Below the pieces are notes generated by a model. That model was not told the origin of the DNA and ran no database searches. It worked only from the letters and a program-made list of their open reading frames with translations. From Trema orientale (Eukaryota; Streptophyta; Magnoliopsida; Rosales; Cannabaceae), in NCBI GenBank assembly GCA_002914845.1, contig JXTC01000021.1, forward strand, positions 1,145,067 to 1,209,066: DNA of 64,000 nucleotides, written 5' to 3'. A program made the position numbers and the translations under genes. Shown piece by piece: positions 46,649 through 59,510 of this stretch (the first letter of the stretch is position 1; each line of letters opens with the position of its first letter).

Positions 46649-47949
46649 GCAAGTTGCTTGGTGTCTTTGATTTCAAATATCAATAATCAAAAGTTGATAG
46701 GCAATATCTCATTTGTTCCTTTAGCGATGGAGTTTAATTGTAATTTTAATTTCAATTATTGTTATAAATCTTAATATCTTAATTTCATTTGTTCTTTTAG
46801 AGATGGAGTTTAATTGTAGTTTTAATTTCAATTATTGTTGTGCATCCTAACGATTCATCTATACGTTTTTCTTTTTTATTTTTATGTACTGTTTATATTT
46901 CATATTTGGGTTAGTTAAAAAAGCAAATCCAAGTTTTAAATATTATATATAAGCCTTCGGCAACAAATCTTTTAATTAAATGGAAAAGGACAGTTGGGCC
47001 GACTAGGCCTAACCAACCCAACCCGAACCGACCAAGCAGGCCCAACACTGTTTGTCGACGTACACCCTTCGATTTTTCATGACAAACTGCCATTCTTGAG
47101 GAAAGGGGGACCCCGAAATGGTTGGTTCTTTTGGTGCCGTTAGGTGGATGTTTAGTCTCTTTGTCTGATCTGAATTATTAATTATGGAGAAAATCATGAG
47201 ATCGAATTCGTGAAAATTGCTGCAGCAGTTGATGTAGCTAGCTCGTAATGTACCCCTTGTCTGTAGATACCAATATCTACCATTTTCACTAGACTATGCA
47301 AGATAACACTCTTACCAAAAAAGAGTTGCAGAGAAAGTGACAGAGTACATGTGTTTGCCTCTTTAGCTTAATGATATCATAGTTTCCCTTTCGTTTTTTC
47401 GGGCAAAATTTTTAGATTTTGTTTGGACTCATTTCTAAATTTTTGTTTAAATAAATTAAAAATAAAAGTAAAATTTTGTTTTGATTTTCAACTTTTAAAA
47501 ACAAGAAATATGTTTGCCAAATTTTGTTTCACTACTTGTTTCTAAAAATGAAAAAGTCCAAATAATGAGAGAAAAAATCAATAGATTTGTATTTGTATAT
47601 GTGTATATATATATATGTATGTAATTGTACACAAGTATTTGTAAGTTCCTTTTATTTTTGAAATTTATTTTTTAAAAAATAAAAATATTAGAAATTTATT
47701 ATTACCACATTTTTAGAAATTTTTGGTAACAATTTAAAAAAAAAAAAAACAAAAACAAGGTTGCCAAACAAACTTCCAAAAATAATTTTCATTCTTCTGT
47801 TTTAAAAAACAAAAAATAGAAAACGAAAGTGAATCCAAATAAGTTCTTATATTTCTTACATAATTTTTTAGGGCATATAGTGTGACACATCTTAGCTCTC
47901 CTGTTAGTGAGAGTCGGACACATATGGGTCCATAATGCTCACTCCAATA
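46649..47949. other. AT-rich intergenic DNA
   Basis: Around 46680-46830 the phrase 'ttagagatggagtttaattg' is partly repeated. At 47410-47850 an old hAT/MITE-like pair of ends (TTTGGACTC... and GAATCCAAATAAG) may exist, too eroded to call. No gene. Confidence 0.35.
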
Positions 47950-47958
47950 TTGAAGTAT
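47950..47958. repeat. Left 9-bp target duplication of the GTTAC-array element
   Basis: TTGAAGTAT, repeated exactly at 51469-51477. Confidence 0.7.
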
Positions 47959-48469
47959 GTGGTTTTTAGGCTTTCACAGTAATAACAGAAAAATATTACA
48001 AAAATAGGGTGAACCAAAATATTAGCTTCCATACCGCTTGCAATTGGCATTTTTTAAAAGGTGGTATAGCATTTTTTAAAAAGTGACCGACTCCAAAAAG
48101 CGGTGGCAATCTTGTAATTTTAAGTCATCTTTTACAAATAATATTTATATATTAAATACTGTTTAAATACTTTGAAACTTGTGCCAGATTATAAGTAACG
48201 TCATTTTCTCTCCAGATTCAAATGCATGCTTTGAATTTGGCCATTCTCTCCTCGTTTCTTTCCTTTTTTTTAATTTTTTTACTTTTTTTTCTTTTTCCTT
48301 TTTTTTTTAATCCTTTAAGGTATGGAAAAAACATATTTAATTTTTTTTATTTGATTCGTTTTTCTTTTTTTGAGAATAAGATTTTTATTTTTTCTGTTGG
48401 ATGTTGTTTATTATTATTACAAGGAATGAGAACCTATTAGATTACAATATATAATTTTTTAAGTTTTTA

Positions 48470-50760
48470 TAAGTAACCAACTATCTCAACAAACAATAAA
48501 TATTTGGTAATCAATGGTAACCTAGTAATCACATCGATTACTAGTTATTGATTTTCAGACTAGTGATTAGTTATTGATTTCCAAAATATTGGCTAGTTAC
48601 AAGACTGATTTCCATAAAATAGCGATTTAATTACTAGTTTTTTTTTACCTTTTAGGGTAGAATATAGTTACAAATTACTAGTTATCACAAACTAATTCGG
48701 TTTCTAGTTACTAATTACTCTGATGACTAATCTAGTTACTGATGACTTGGTTACTCATTTCCAAACTGGTCGCTAATAACCAATATGGTTTTCAGTTACC
48801 AATATGAGGTAATTTCTTAAAGATTTATATAACAATATGAGATTATGAGCATTCATCTAGAATACAACCTAAACCTACCTATTTTTCTTTTTTAATTTCA
48901 TTTCCCATTTTTTTCATTCAACCCTACTCCTTTCTCTTTCTTTTTTAAATTATTTTTTCTTTTTTTCCCCTTATTTGTATTTTTTTTCCTCTTTTTTTCA
49001 TTCTTTTTTTTCCTTACATTTCTTTTTGTTAAAATAAATGAAGCACAAACATTTTTTTTCTCTTCTTAAGAGGGAAAAAAGCTACTTCTCTCTCTCTCTC
49101 TCTCCTCATACTGGAACCAGTTTGAATACTAGTTACCAGTAACCATTCTGATTACTAGTTACCAGTTACCAATTTCGTTACTAGTAACTTTGTTTATTGG
49201 TTAATAGTAACCGATTAATTTATCAGCAACCATTTTGGTTACCAGTTTCTAGACGATCTCGTGATTAGTAACCAATTTGGCTATCAGTTACTAATTTTGT
49301 TGCTAGTTACTTTGGCTATCAGTAAGTTACTAATTTGGTTACCAGTTACCAATTACTAATCTGATTACTAGTTACCAGTTACCAGTTATCAATTTAAAAA
49401 CTTATTTTTAAACTAGTAGTTAGTTACCGGTAACTATTCTAGTTACTAGTTACCAGTTACTAATTTCGTTACTGGTACTTTATTTATTGGTTAGCAGTTA
49501 CCGATTAATTTACTGGAAACCAATCTGGTTTCCAGTTCTAGACGATCTTGTTACTGGTAATCAATCTGGCAATCAGTTACCAATTTCGTTACTAGTTAGT
49601 TTGGCTATCAGTAAGTTACCAATCTGGTTACTAGTTACCAGTTATCAATTTGGAATCTAGCAGTTAGTTACTCGTAACCAATTTGGTTATTAGTTACCAG
49701 TTACCAATTTCGTCACTGGTAATTTTTTTTATTGGTTACCAATAACAGATTGATTTATGAGTAACCAATCTGGTTACCAGTTTCTAGACGATCTCATTAC
49801 TGGTAACTTTTTTTATTGGTTACTAATAACCAATTAATTTACGAGCAACCAATCTAGTTACTAGTTTCTAGACAATCTCGTCACTAATAACCAATTTGGC
49901 TACCAGTTATCAATTACCAATTTAGTTACTAGTTATCAGTTATCAATTTGGAAACTAGTTTCTAAACTAATATTTGGTTACTTACAACAGGTTACTAGTT
50001 ACAAGACACAAGTCAAACCCAAAAATTTAGGATAACAATAACTTGTCAAGAATGAACCAGAAACCCAAAAAAAGATTGGTTATTGATAACTTGTTAATTA
50101 CTAGTTACTAGTTACAAGATTGGTTACCGATTATCAGTTACCGATTACTAGTTACTATGAGTTATCATATTAGAAATACGCTTAACCATCTAACTATCTA
50201 GTAACCAATCTGGTTACCAATTACCAGTTACTAGTTGTAAGACTGGTTACCGATTACTAGAAGCTATCATATTAGAACTACGCTTAACCATCTAATTATA
50301 ACCAGTCACCAATTTGAAAACTAGTTTCTAGATTAGTGGCCAATTATTGGTTACTCGTTGCTGATTACTAGTTATTGGTTCCAGTAGCCATAGTAACCAT
50401 ATTGGTTACTAATTTCTAAACTTGTGACTGATTACTGGTTATTGATTACTCTAGTTATTAGTAATTAGATTAGTTACTAACTACCAATTTGGAAACTTTT
50501 TAATCTAATTATTGCTTTCTCTAGTTACTAATATAGTGAAACTAAAATTGTAACTAGGTACTAATTTTTCTAGTTTCTCAGGTTAACAATGTGGTAATTA
50601 ATGCCAAATTTGTTACTAATTTCTTGTTTCTCTTTGGTTATTGATTTTTTTGGTTACTAGTAATAAAATTAGTTACTAGTTTTTGGGATCTCATATTACC
50701 AGACACAGGAATTAGATTGGTAAACTAATCTGGTTACCAGAAAGAGTAACCAAATCTAGT
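48470..50760. repeat. GTTAC-box repeat array, about 2.3 kb
   Basis: Dense, degenerate boxes of 8-12 bases (GGTTACTAGTTACCAGT, TTACCAATTTGG, GGTAACC and variants) run in both orientations. Between 49130 and 49960 a higher-order unit of about 245-290 bases is visible: GACGATCT recurs at 49252, 49541 and 49787. Many boxes are self-complementary to their neighbours. Stop codons (TAG in CTAG) make it non-coding. T-rich stretches interrupt it at 48850-49120. Confidence 0.88.
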
Positions 50761-51087
50761 TATTTTGCTTACCAAATCTTAAACTATGTTATGTCCTCAA
50801 TGCAGTAAAAACCATAATAAACACAAAGTACTTCAAATGTATCAGCTCTAGTCCGTAATTATATGCTTTATAATGCCAATACTTACAGATTAAGCATAAA
50901 TAATAAGTACAAAACCCAAATAAGGATTTTAATGAAATCAATTGCAATCAGCCTTGCATTAATGAATATGCTCACTTAAGGTACAAAAATTATGACACAA
51001 AAATTATGACAAAAATTGCGCCAAAATGCAATTTTTGTCATGACTCAACAAAGTTAACAATAAAAAATCTTATACAAAAGCCATAAA

Positions 51088-51118
51088 AAAAGAAGAAGAA
51101 GAAGAAGAAGAAGATAGC
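51088..51118. repeat. AAG microsatellite
   Basis: About eight AAG units after an A-tract, inside the GTTAC-array element. Confidence 0.9.
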
Positions 51119-51388
51119 TTTGATAAATAGATTGGTTACAGACTGTCATAAATCCAAAGGTTGGAATCTACGCCCCGCTCATCTAAAACAATTCCCCAAA
51201 AATCGACCTAAATCACTCAAAATTGACCCAGCGAGCTTGAGAACCATGGATGAGGGACTGAAAATGACCTCGACTCTCTCATCTCTCTCCTCACCAGCGC
51301 CAGAAAACGGGTGGCTGGGGGTTGGGCAATAGGTCTAAGCAAGAGAAACAGAGGAAGACAAGAGAAATGTTATTTTTCTTTAAATAAC

Positions 51389-51400
51389 TGTATTTATAAA
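51389..51400 (-). promoter_or_regulatory. TATA box at the right end of the GTTAC-array element
   Basis: The minus strand reads TTTATAAATACAG about 75 bases inside the right end. A G+C-richer, leader-like stretch follows (51120-51340) and points into the array. Confidence 0.4.
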
Positions 51401-51622
51401 TATTAAAATGGGGTGTACCGTATATTTGATAATACTTTTTAAATGACCGTGTATTCCCTAATTTCCTCTTGAAGTATCGTGATGCATTGGAATTTGGACA
51501 CGTCAAACATAACTAACGCTAGCCCAACTTTATTGGTTGGAAAATGATATAGATTAATATGCTGAATGGCTGGGTATGCCACGTTAGTTAGTTGTTTTTA
51601 TTTTATTTTAGTTTCTTTATAT

Positions 51623-51755
51623 ATATATAGGTTGCCAATATATATCTTTATATATACATTCATATATGTATAAAACTTGGTAACAAGAATATATATAGGT
51701 TGCCAATATATATCTTTATATATACATTCATGTATGTATAAAACTTGGTAACAAG
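51623..51755. repeat. 68-bp tandem duplication
   Basis: ATATATAGGTTGCCAATATA to AACTTGGTAACAAG occurs twice, offset by 68 bases, with one substitution noticed. Confidence 0.9.
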
Positions 51756-52227
51756 TTTTCTAGTCTTGGCATTTTTCTAAATATCTACATAGGCTTAGTT
51801 ACATACTTACCTTTGCATGTATCCATTTCTAAGCCTATTCTCATTTATTTATATGTTCTAAGCCCAATATCTGCTTTATATCATTTTCTATCCCCTACTT
51901 ATTTTTATACTACTTTTCTATAATCCATCTATTTTTATATCACTTTTTCACTAACCCACTTCAACAAGTTATTTTATCTACAGTTTTTAATCCTTGCACT
52001 TCAGTTATCTGTAGGCATCGAGCTACTCTCCTCGAATTCTGTGCTCGATCTGTGGTACAAGTTTGAGATTTCGTGTTCTTTCACTTATTATTTCTGTTAT
52101 TATTATTATTGTCTCTGTTATTTCTAACTCCTCATTTTCTATAATTGACTTCTAGTTAACATTATGGTCGGTTCATTTACCTCCGTTAACTAGACTCTTT
52201 TATCAATATTGCATCATCATATTAATG

Positions 52228-52625
52228 TTATCCTTGCAACCGCCTATGTACAAGGGTGCCATAGGAAGTGTTGTTGCTTATTATAACCCCCTGTTTGGAC
52301 TTCAATACGTAGTGACAGTGTTGTAATAATACTTAATTATTACGTCATAATAATTATTATTATATCGTAAGTACATTATCCCTGCAACCGTTAACGTGGT
52401 AAAGGCACTATGTGAAGTGTCGTTTTCTATATCGACCGCCCATCAGGATTTCGACACGTAAACAGTATTGTGATAATTTTTATACCTGTGTACATTAAGC
52501 GAGTCATTTTTACAATCACCAACGTGAGAAGGGCGCCATTGGAAGTGTCATTTTCTATCTTAACCGTATACTGGGACTTCGACATGTGACATATATTGTG
52601 ATGGTCCTTTTTATGTTCATCGTGT
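52228..52625. repeat. Three degenerate tandem units of about 130-150 bp
   Basis: Each unit has TTATCC(T/C)TGCAACC or its variant, an ACGTG/AAGG phrase, GAAGTGT(T/C)(G/A)TT, a GGACTTC/GGATTTC phrase followed by ACACGT or its variant, and (C)AGT(A/G)TTGT. They start near 52228, 52376 and 52507. Direct repeats of this kind are common in LTR promoter regions, but no LTR ends were found. Confidence 0.75.
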
Positions 52626-53743
52626 GATCTAACCATAATCTCAATCATTATGTGCTTTGTTTTATTTAATTACAAGTCCCGTTAATTAATCAGAACACGA
52701 AATCCGATTTTGAACATCCACTAAAACTTTTTTTAGATACTTTAAAAATATTTTTATTTAATTATTTAAATAATTAAGTGACATTCGAAAATATCACTAA
52801 TACAATATAGTAGCATTTTATAAATGCTATTAAAAAAGAGGATGAAATGTCTTTAGGCCTTTAGTTTTTTATATTTTTCATTAATGCTACTAACCATACA
52901 AATGTGACTAAAAATAAGTAATAATGATATTTTAAATGTCATTTGCGAGGATTTTTATTGCAGTGAACGACTTAATGTCTACGAGTCTCCTTACCTCTCC
53001 TTGTACCGACCACGAGCTTACAGCTCATAGCTCACGTGGCAAAACCTCCTCATTGAGTAGCGGCCCCTTCAAGCCACACCCATTACTAACTGCCAATCTA
53101 ACTCCTGACCAGCGAATCAATGACTATCTTAATAAAACACAATACATACCGACAAATAGTAACAAAAAAGTTGGGGATACAAAATTATTTATCCCAAAAT
53201 TCAGGCAAAAAGAAAGAAAATTAATCAAGTTCTTTGTACGGGTAGCTAGTCCTACCTCTTAACATTCGCACTTACAGTTCGCGATTTGTCAAATTCCCTT
53301 GGAAAATGTATAGCGTATATTTTTGACCAACGAAATAAATAATAATAATAATAATAATAATAAGAGGAGTAGGATAGGAGGGAAACATATATATAAGAAA
53401 AGAATATATTTCTTTTTACAATTGTTAAATAAAAAAGAGAGAGAAAAACAAATACACGAGTAAATGACTTTGACACCCTCTTGATAATTTCGTTTCGAAG
53501 GTGGCCTTTGGTTCCATAATTAATTAATCTAGTCTTTGTCTCTCATGGTCTCTCTTTCACGTTTGAGGTAACTCTATAAATTTATCGATTATTCTTATTA
53601 CAATGACACTCAACAACCATTCTAAGTACAAATTAAAACAACGGAATAAGTAACCGACAATGTGCGTACGGATTAATTGATCGATCGCTGTAGATTATAA
53701 TTTATTATGTCTGTCAGAATGTCAGGTATTGAATAATCGTGCG

Positions 53744-54858
53744 CAGTGGCGGCGGGCAAATGCTCCCTGCATTTTTTAAAAAGATAATCCAAACAATTAT
53801 ATAGTACTTATATATTAAATTAATTAATTCCTAATTTTTCTTATTAAATTTAAATTTTTTTTATATTTAACCATATTTAAAGTTAGATTAGTTATTTCCC
53901 TAATCCTTAAGGCTCCATATGGATCTTTGATTTTGGGAAGAATTTTTTTTTTAAGAATTCTATTTTTTTTTTTGTTCAGATTTTATCAAAAGTTGAAGAA
54001 ATTTTTTTGTTACATAGATTCTATAGAAGATTTTTTGAGTAAATTTGAAGGATTTAGATTATAATGAAAAGATTATAGGAAAAAAAAAATTTCGAAAACT
54101 AAATTTTACACAACCGTAGGAAAATATTTTCCATCTATTTTTCTTTCAGCTTTTTCCTCATAATTTTTTCCCTACTAAATTTCAAGTTCCAAACATAGCC
54201 TAAATATCATCAATCTCTTTAATTAGGAATTTTTAATGGCTTATCTTCATCTCTTTTTACCTCTATTTTTGTCTCCCTAATGTTTATCAACAACTTATTC
54301 ATTTCTTTAAATTTATTGAAATAAATAACCAGCAGTTGTTATATTATATTAGGCAACAAATATATGTGAGATTTATTTGTATTTGTAGACATATTTGTGG
54401 ATAAATTTATATATTTTATATTAGTATATTTAATTTTTTTTTCAGTTTACCGACATATTTAGTTTTGATATTTTATTTGCAATACATATGTATTATGTGA
54501 AAAATAATATTTTTTTTAATCTTATATCATTTTTTTCCTTCTCCTGGTTCGCAGATTTTATGAAATAAGTGAGATTTCTATTTCTAATTTAGAAGGTATT
54601 TTAAATAAAAATTGAACTCATTATTCTATACATGAGAAAGTAATGATAATATAACATCAAATAGTATGAGAATCACCTTAACATATTTTATAACAAATAC
54701 GAAGTTAGGAGAACTAGTTTTAGATTATAATCTAAATGTTTGAGATTAAACTTGAAAAATATGTAAGCAAACTGACTTTTATTAAATTTTTATTTAAGCT
54801 AGTTAAAATTTTGATTTTTATTTTTACCTCCTAAAAAATATTTCTAGCTCCGCCACTG
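53744..54858. mobile_element. 1.1-kb non-autonomous hAT-like element
   Basis: Starts CAGTGGCGGCGGG and ends CTAGCTCCGCCACTG, whose reverse is CAGTGGCGGAGCTAG, a terminus common in plant DNA elements. The flanking 8-mers ATCGTGCG and ACAGTGCG match at 6 of 8. The interior is AT-rich and non-coding. Confidence 0.65.
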
Positions 54859-54866
54859 ACAGTGCG

Positions 54867-57029
54867 TTCATAGAAACCACGGGTCCACGGCATGCCATGC
54901 ATGACCAAGATACGATAATTTGATAATGAATTTTTAAGAAAGGGCTGCAGACATTACGTATACGTGATAAAATAAAATATTTTGATATTTTATCCCCATA
55001 TATAATAATGTGTGTTGTTTAACTAGCACGTACAAATTCTGCCAGAAAAAAGAGCAGTTAAAGAAAATGAACCGATCACTAATCGGGTATATGTCTCTAA
55101 TCTCTATTTTCATTTAAGCGCATAATGAAACTATATATTAAGCGGTTAAGCCTATATAAATCTCGAAACATCAGTCATATATGATATATCTTTTTATGCT
55201 TGAAATAGATAATATATTATACATTATATATGTATATATATGTGGCTTATACTATATATGTATATATAATCATGTTTGATCCTACATTTTCGTATTCTTC
55301 TTCGTGGAACAATTGCACATCTAGCATCTTTTTCATATTCCTCTGCTAACTTTCTTTGATTTTGTAAAATAAAAGAGAGAGGGTAATTTTATCTATATAC
55401 CTTGAGATTCGGAGTAGTTGTACACCTTCTGATCGATGCATTTGGTGATTTAATGATGTGGGAAATATACTATTTAGGTAATTGTTTAGTAAATTTGAGA
55501 TATGCAGAAATTAGAAAAACTCTATAAATACACACCTTATAATTTAAAGACAAACGTTCACGAACATCTCCATCTAGGCTCTTTGGTAACAAGATTCTAT
55601 TACTTTAGAATGTTGTATATATGGAAACAACATATTAGCTTGGGGCAGTACTTCTGATATTTTTTGGGGAAAAAAAAAAAAGACCAAGTCATATACGTTA
55701 GACTTAGAATAAGGTATTTTTTTTGGTACGATTTGTAAAACTGATATGAATGTTTTTTGGTTTTTTTTCTCAGAATACATATATGTTGGAAAAATGAAAT
55801 TGGTAGACTTGTTTTGGAACTGCCAAATCTATTTTAGAGTTACAAAATTTAATCTAGTATAGATTAAATTTGTTTAGGGAAACATGTCAATTTTAAACGT
55901 TTTTTGAGAGTTACAAAATTTAATCTAATTTAGATTAAAATTGTTTAGAAAACTGATCAGTTTCTAAACGCTTAAATGTTTTGTGTAAAACGTTTTATTT
56001 AGAATTAAATCTTTGTTAATTCTAAATTTGTAATAGCTCCCATATGAAGCCTATAACTTGACTCCTCCTTCCTTCAGGAAGACACGCTCAGAAGAAATCT
56101 TTCTTTTTTTCTTGTCTTTCCTCTCTTCTTAAAGTTGTCTAGAGTATATGTCTCAGTGTGGTAGAGTTTGAGCATTTTCTTTCAGTTTGCTGGAGTAGCG
56201 CATGTGGTGCGACAATCACCGCTCATTAACCGTTGTATCCTGGAAGACGGACGCCTAATGACCTCAAACATCGACCAAAAAAAGGCGAATCTATTTTAAG
56301 AAGATTGTGTGAAACAAGCCTCGGTTCCTCTTTGTTATTTGAGTGTCCTATTATTTTGGTATTATTTTGTTATGCTGTTAAGATTTCATTACTTAATTTA
56401 TTCCTTTACATGTTGTATAATTCCTTTACATGTTGTATAAATATTTTAGCTAAAAGAACTGGGACCACAAGCAACTAAATATTAGGATTACTGTCGTCTG
56501 AAAAGTTAGAAAATAATAATAATAATAATAATGATAAGCAGAACCTCCGGTTTTCCACCATCTCATGATGAACGAAAGCGACTAGAGAAAAGCAATAGCT
56601 AGGGAAAGTCAGAGAGCCTTATGATCAGTCTCTCTGTTGATTCTTTTTATTTTATTTTATTTGCCAAAATAACAATTATAATAAGGAATGATCAATGAGG
56701 TTTACAGATCCTCATTAGTAATAGACCTATTTATTCAACTAGATCGTTGTTCTGATGATAGCATTCTGCGAAGGTGCTGGTACATGATTAAAACAATAGT
56801 TCTCACTATTAGTAGGAAATCAACTAATCTTGTTCAAGGCCTAATAGTGATTTAAATTTGTTTAGAAACATGCATATTTTTTCTTTGAAGTTATGCACGC
56901 AATTTTTTTTTTTTCATTTTAATTGATTTTTTTAGTTTTCTTTTTAATTCATAATTTGGTCAAAAGAAAATTTCCATTTATATAATGTCATTCTCTTTCT
57001 AAAAAATTGATATATATATACATATATAT
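54867..57029. other. AT-rich intergenic DNA
   Basis: Holds a pair of tandem units of about 75 bases (GAGTTACAAAATTTAATCTA near 55838 and 55910), a 21-base duplication near 56400, and (TAA)n near 56513. An 81-codon frame at 56233 has no recognisable similarity. No gene is supported. Confidence 0.4.
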
Positions 57030-59510
57030 TGTCACGACCGACCGGAAATCTAAAGTCATGACTTTTAGTAATTTTAGGTGAAAGAATGATTAAAAATTAG
57101 TTTTACGAAATTCTTGGGAAATTAAGTATTAAATAATTTCGTTTTGGTCTTCAAATCATTATAAATTCTACAACTATTAAAACTCTGAGTAGTTTAATTA
57201 CTTAAGAAAAATACTCTTTAAAGTCTAAGAAAGCTTGTGATTAATTCATTTAGAAACTCATAAATAATTCATGGATTTTGATGCACTGAGTTTAATTGAA
57301 AACTTTTATCCAAAGTCCAAAATAATTTGCATTAAATCATTTGTAGTTTCAAGTTCTCAAATTAACAATAAAACCATTCTCATACATCAATTTAGTAGAT
57401 TTACTAATCTTGGCTAAATAATTGAACATGAGAAGAAAATTAATAGAGCATAGACACCCACCAAGGAAAAGGAGTGGGAATGCAAGTGCAAGCTATGGAG
57501 CTTATATAACTACCGGGACGACTACCTCAAATTGACAAACACCTGAAAGTGGGAGAAGTAGGGGGATGAGCATTCACATGCTCAGTAGAAATTCAATTAC
57601 CTTTTTAAATAGATGCAATTTTATCAAACATGCATGCTTAATACCTTTTTCCAAAATCTATTTATAAACCAAGTTTATAAAATAATTGATATCCAAAAAT
57701 AATCACATATTCAAAACTAAAACTAGAAACACATGATTGTATATATCATAAATCAATCAATATATATGAGTGAACTCTTATCCTCCCATCATAGCCCTGT
57801 AATAGCACTGTAGCAGAGGTACCTAGTATCCTGACATTACTTGGAGGTGTATCAGCTAAAAACCTATACAGGGGAGTAGGTCTCTCACCTAGCACTGCAG
57901 TAACTCACTAGTGATCTAAAATATCGCGATGCAATAATGGAACTCAAGTGTAGGATCCGATAGTATGTACAACATATAATAGTTCAAAACAACCATGCAT
58001 CCAAGAATCAAATCATACTTTAAAATCTCACTAAGCAGTATCTTGGGATTTACTGTAATATGGACTATACACCGTTATTTTACCCTATAATCACAATAAA
58101 AAAATAAGTATAAAAATTCATACAGTCTAATATCAGTATAATCCAATAATTTTCAACAATTTCTCAAATTAACATAAAATCACGATTTTTCATAATTAAG
58201 TTTTAATACAATTATAAATCAAAACAGATATAAAATCAGGTAATCGAACCCCTACCACAAAAATAGTAGCCATACTAAGCTAACGACGCTCGAAGAAACT
58301 TCCGTTGTTCACTTGGGTGCTTGGATAGTCGTTTCAGGATCCCACTAAGCTCATTTGAAAAAGTAACTTTTCCAACGGAGCCTCAGATTAAAAAACAAAG
58401 ATTACTAATGAATTTAGAGCACCTAAAAATACTAGGTTAGATATATAATTTGTCAAAAAAGGAGTCTCGAGGTGGGACCCAGCTCGTGGCACGCAAAATG
58501 ACACTATTCACTAGCCATATGCGTTGATTTTTGTGCCACTTCGAAACATAGTCATATTTTATATAAAAATTCGTCTCTCGACCTCACTGAGTACAAATTC
58601 GAAATTGGAATTCGGTTTCGAGGTCTCGAGCATTAAATGGGCTTAAGAATATAAAAATTACAAAAAGCCACTTTTTGAAAATATTTAGAAAAACGTCAAA
58701 TGTTTTATTCGAAATTTAACTTGCCTCCGTATATCATTTTAATGTCACAAAATTACATTTGTTCATGATTTTGACACTTCTAACACATCGTATAAATTTC
58801 ACGGCTTAAATAATTATTTTACAAAATAATTATAAAAAAAATCATAATTTAATTATATATAATAAAATGGCCAAATCGAGATTTTACTTACCGGAGGCGA
58901 GTTATTGTCGATAACTGGATGGGTTGATCGGTGATCTCATGATAAGGTCACACGTGCTGGCGATGTTCAGAGGAGACGTCAGACAACGAAGCTGCAGGTG
59001 AAAAATTGATCGACAATCGTGATCTTTGAGGCTACCGATCTCCAGCGTCGGGGCTTCTATCACGGCGAGGGATGGTGCCATTACTTCATTGTCGTCTTCT
59101 GCTTCTGCTTCACGCGAGCTAGTGCATCTGCCGGTAGGATGGCGGTTCAGCTGCTCGTGAACAGTGGCCGACGAGAGAGTGTTTTAGGAACTCGTGGTCT
59201 TTGGCCAAGAATATGAAAAATTCAATGGATTTAAGGGAAAATTTTAAAATTGTAGCACACATGTCGAAATACGGTTGGTTGGGCACTATTCATTATATTT
59301 TCATTTTATCCGAGTTTTCTCAAAATTTCTTTCATATTTGCCTCTCACTAATTTCATTTTAACCCTTTATTTAAAATTTCTTTTCACAAAAACCCAAATG
59401 TACTTAGACTTTATCTAGTCCAAATTCATTCAATAATTTGAAATTTTTTTAAATATTTTGATCAAAAGACTAAAATACCCCTCATTTAAAAACGAGATTT
59501 TATATCCTTC
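57030..59510 (-). repeat. 3' LTR of the LARD-like element (inner border approximate)
   Basis: The outer border TGTCACGACC is clear. The inner border is set near 59510 because the minus strand there reads TTTCGGGACGAAATTAATTT and a purine-rich GAGAGAAGGA, resembling the pol end and polypurine tract of Gypsy elements. A G+C-richer patch at 58890-59220 lies within. Confidence 0.5.

Larger units (their letters stand above)
47959..51468. mobile_element. 3.5-kb non-autonomous MULE-like element with GTTAC array
   Basis: Flanked by perfect TTGAAGTAT duplications. The ends GTGGTTTTTAGGCTTTCAC and (reverse) GAGGAAATTAGGGAATACAC are weakly similar. The subterminal wording (ATTACAAAAATAGG at the left, ACGGTCATTT/TACGGTA at the right) resembles the short MITEs at 29491 and 30018. 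The interior has a T-rich stretch (48230-49080), about 2.3 kb of GTTAC-box repeats, an AAG microsatellite and a G+C-richer right end with a TATA box. No coding frame of note. Confidence 0.65.
51478..53735. other. Intergenic DNA with two tandem repeats
   Basis: Besides the repeats listed separately, 52930-53270 is less AT-rich with a 108-codon frame lacking recognisable similarity. A (TAA)n microsatellite lies at about 53336-53363. No supported gene. Confidence 0.4.

Noticed and set aside
51120-51332. 70-codon plus frame in a G+C-richer patch
   Set aside because: No recognisable similarity. The patch is better explained as the leader region of the repeat-filled element, read on the minus strand.
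52936-53262. 108-codon plus frame
   Set aside because: It looks like chance: no domain, no splice context and no repeat partner.
58225-58260. TCGAACCCCTACC phrase resembling a tRNA T-loop
   Set aside because: No cloverleaf partner arms could be paired around it, and no tRNA gene was found anywhere in the window.
59019-59216. 65-codon frame in the LTR
   Set aside because: It lies inside the LARD-like LTR, is antisense to the element and has no similarity I recognise.
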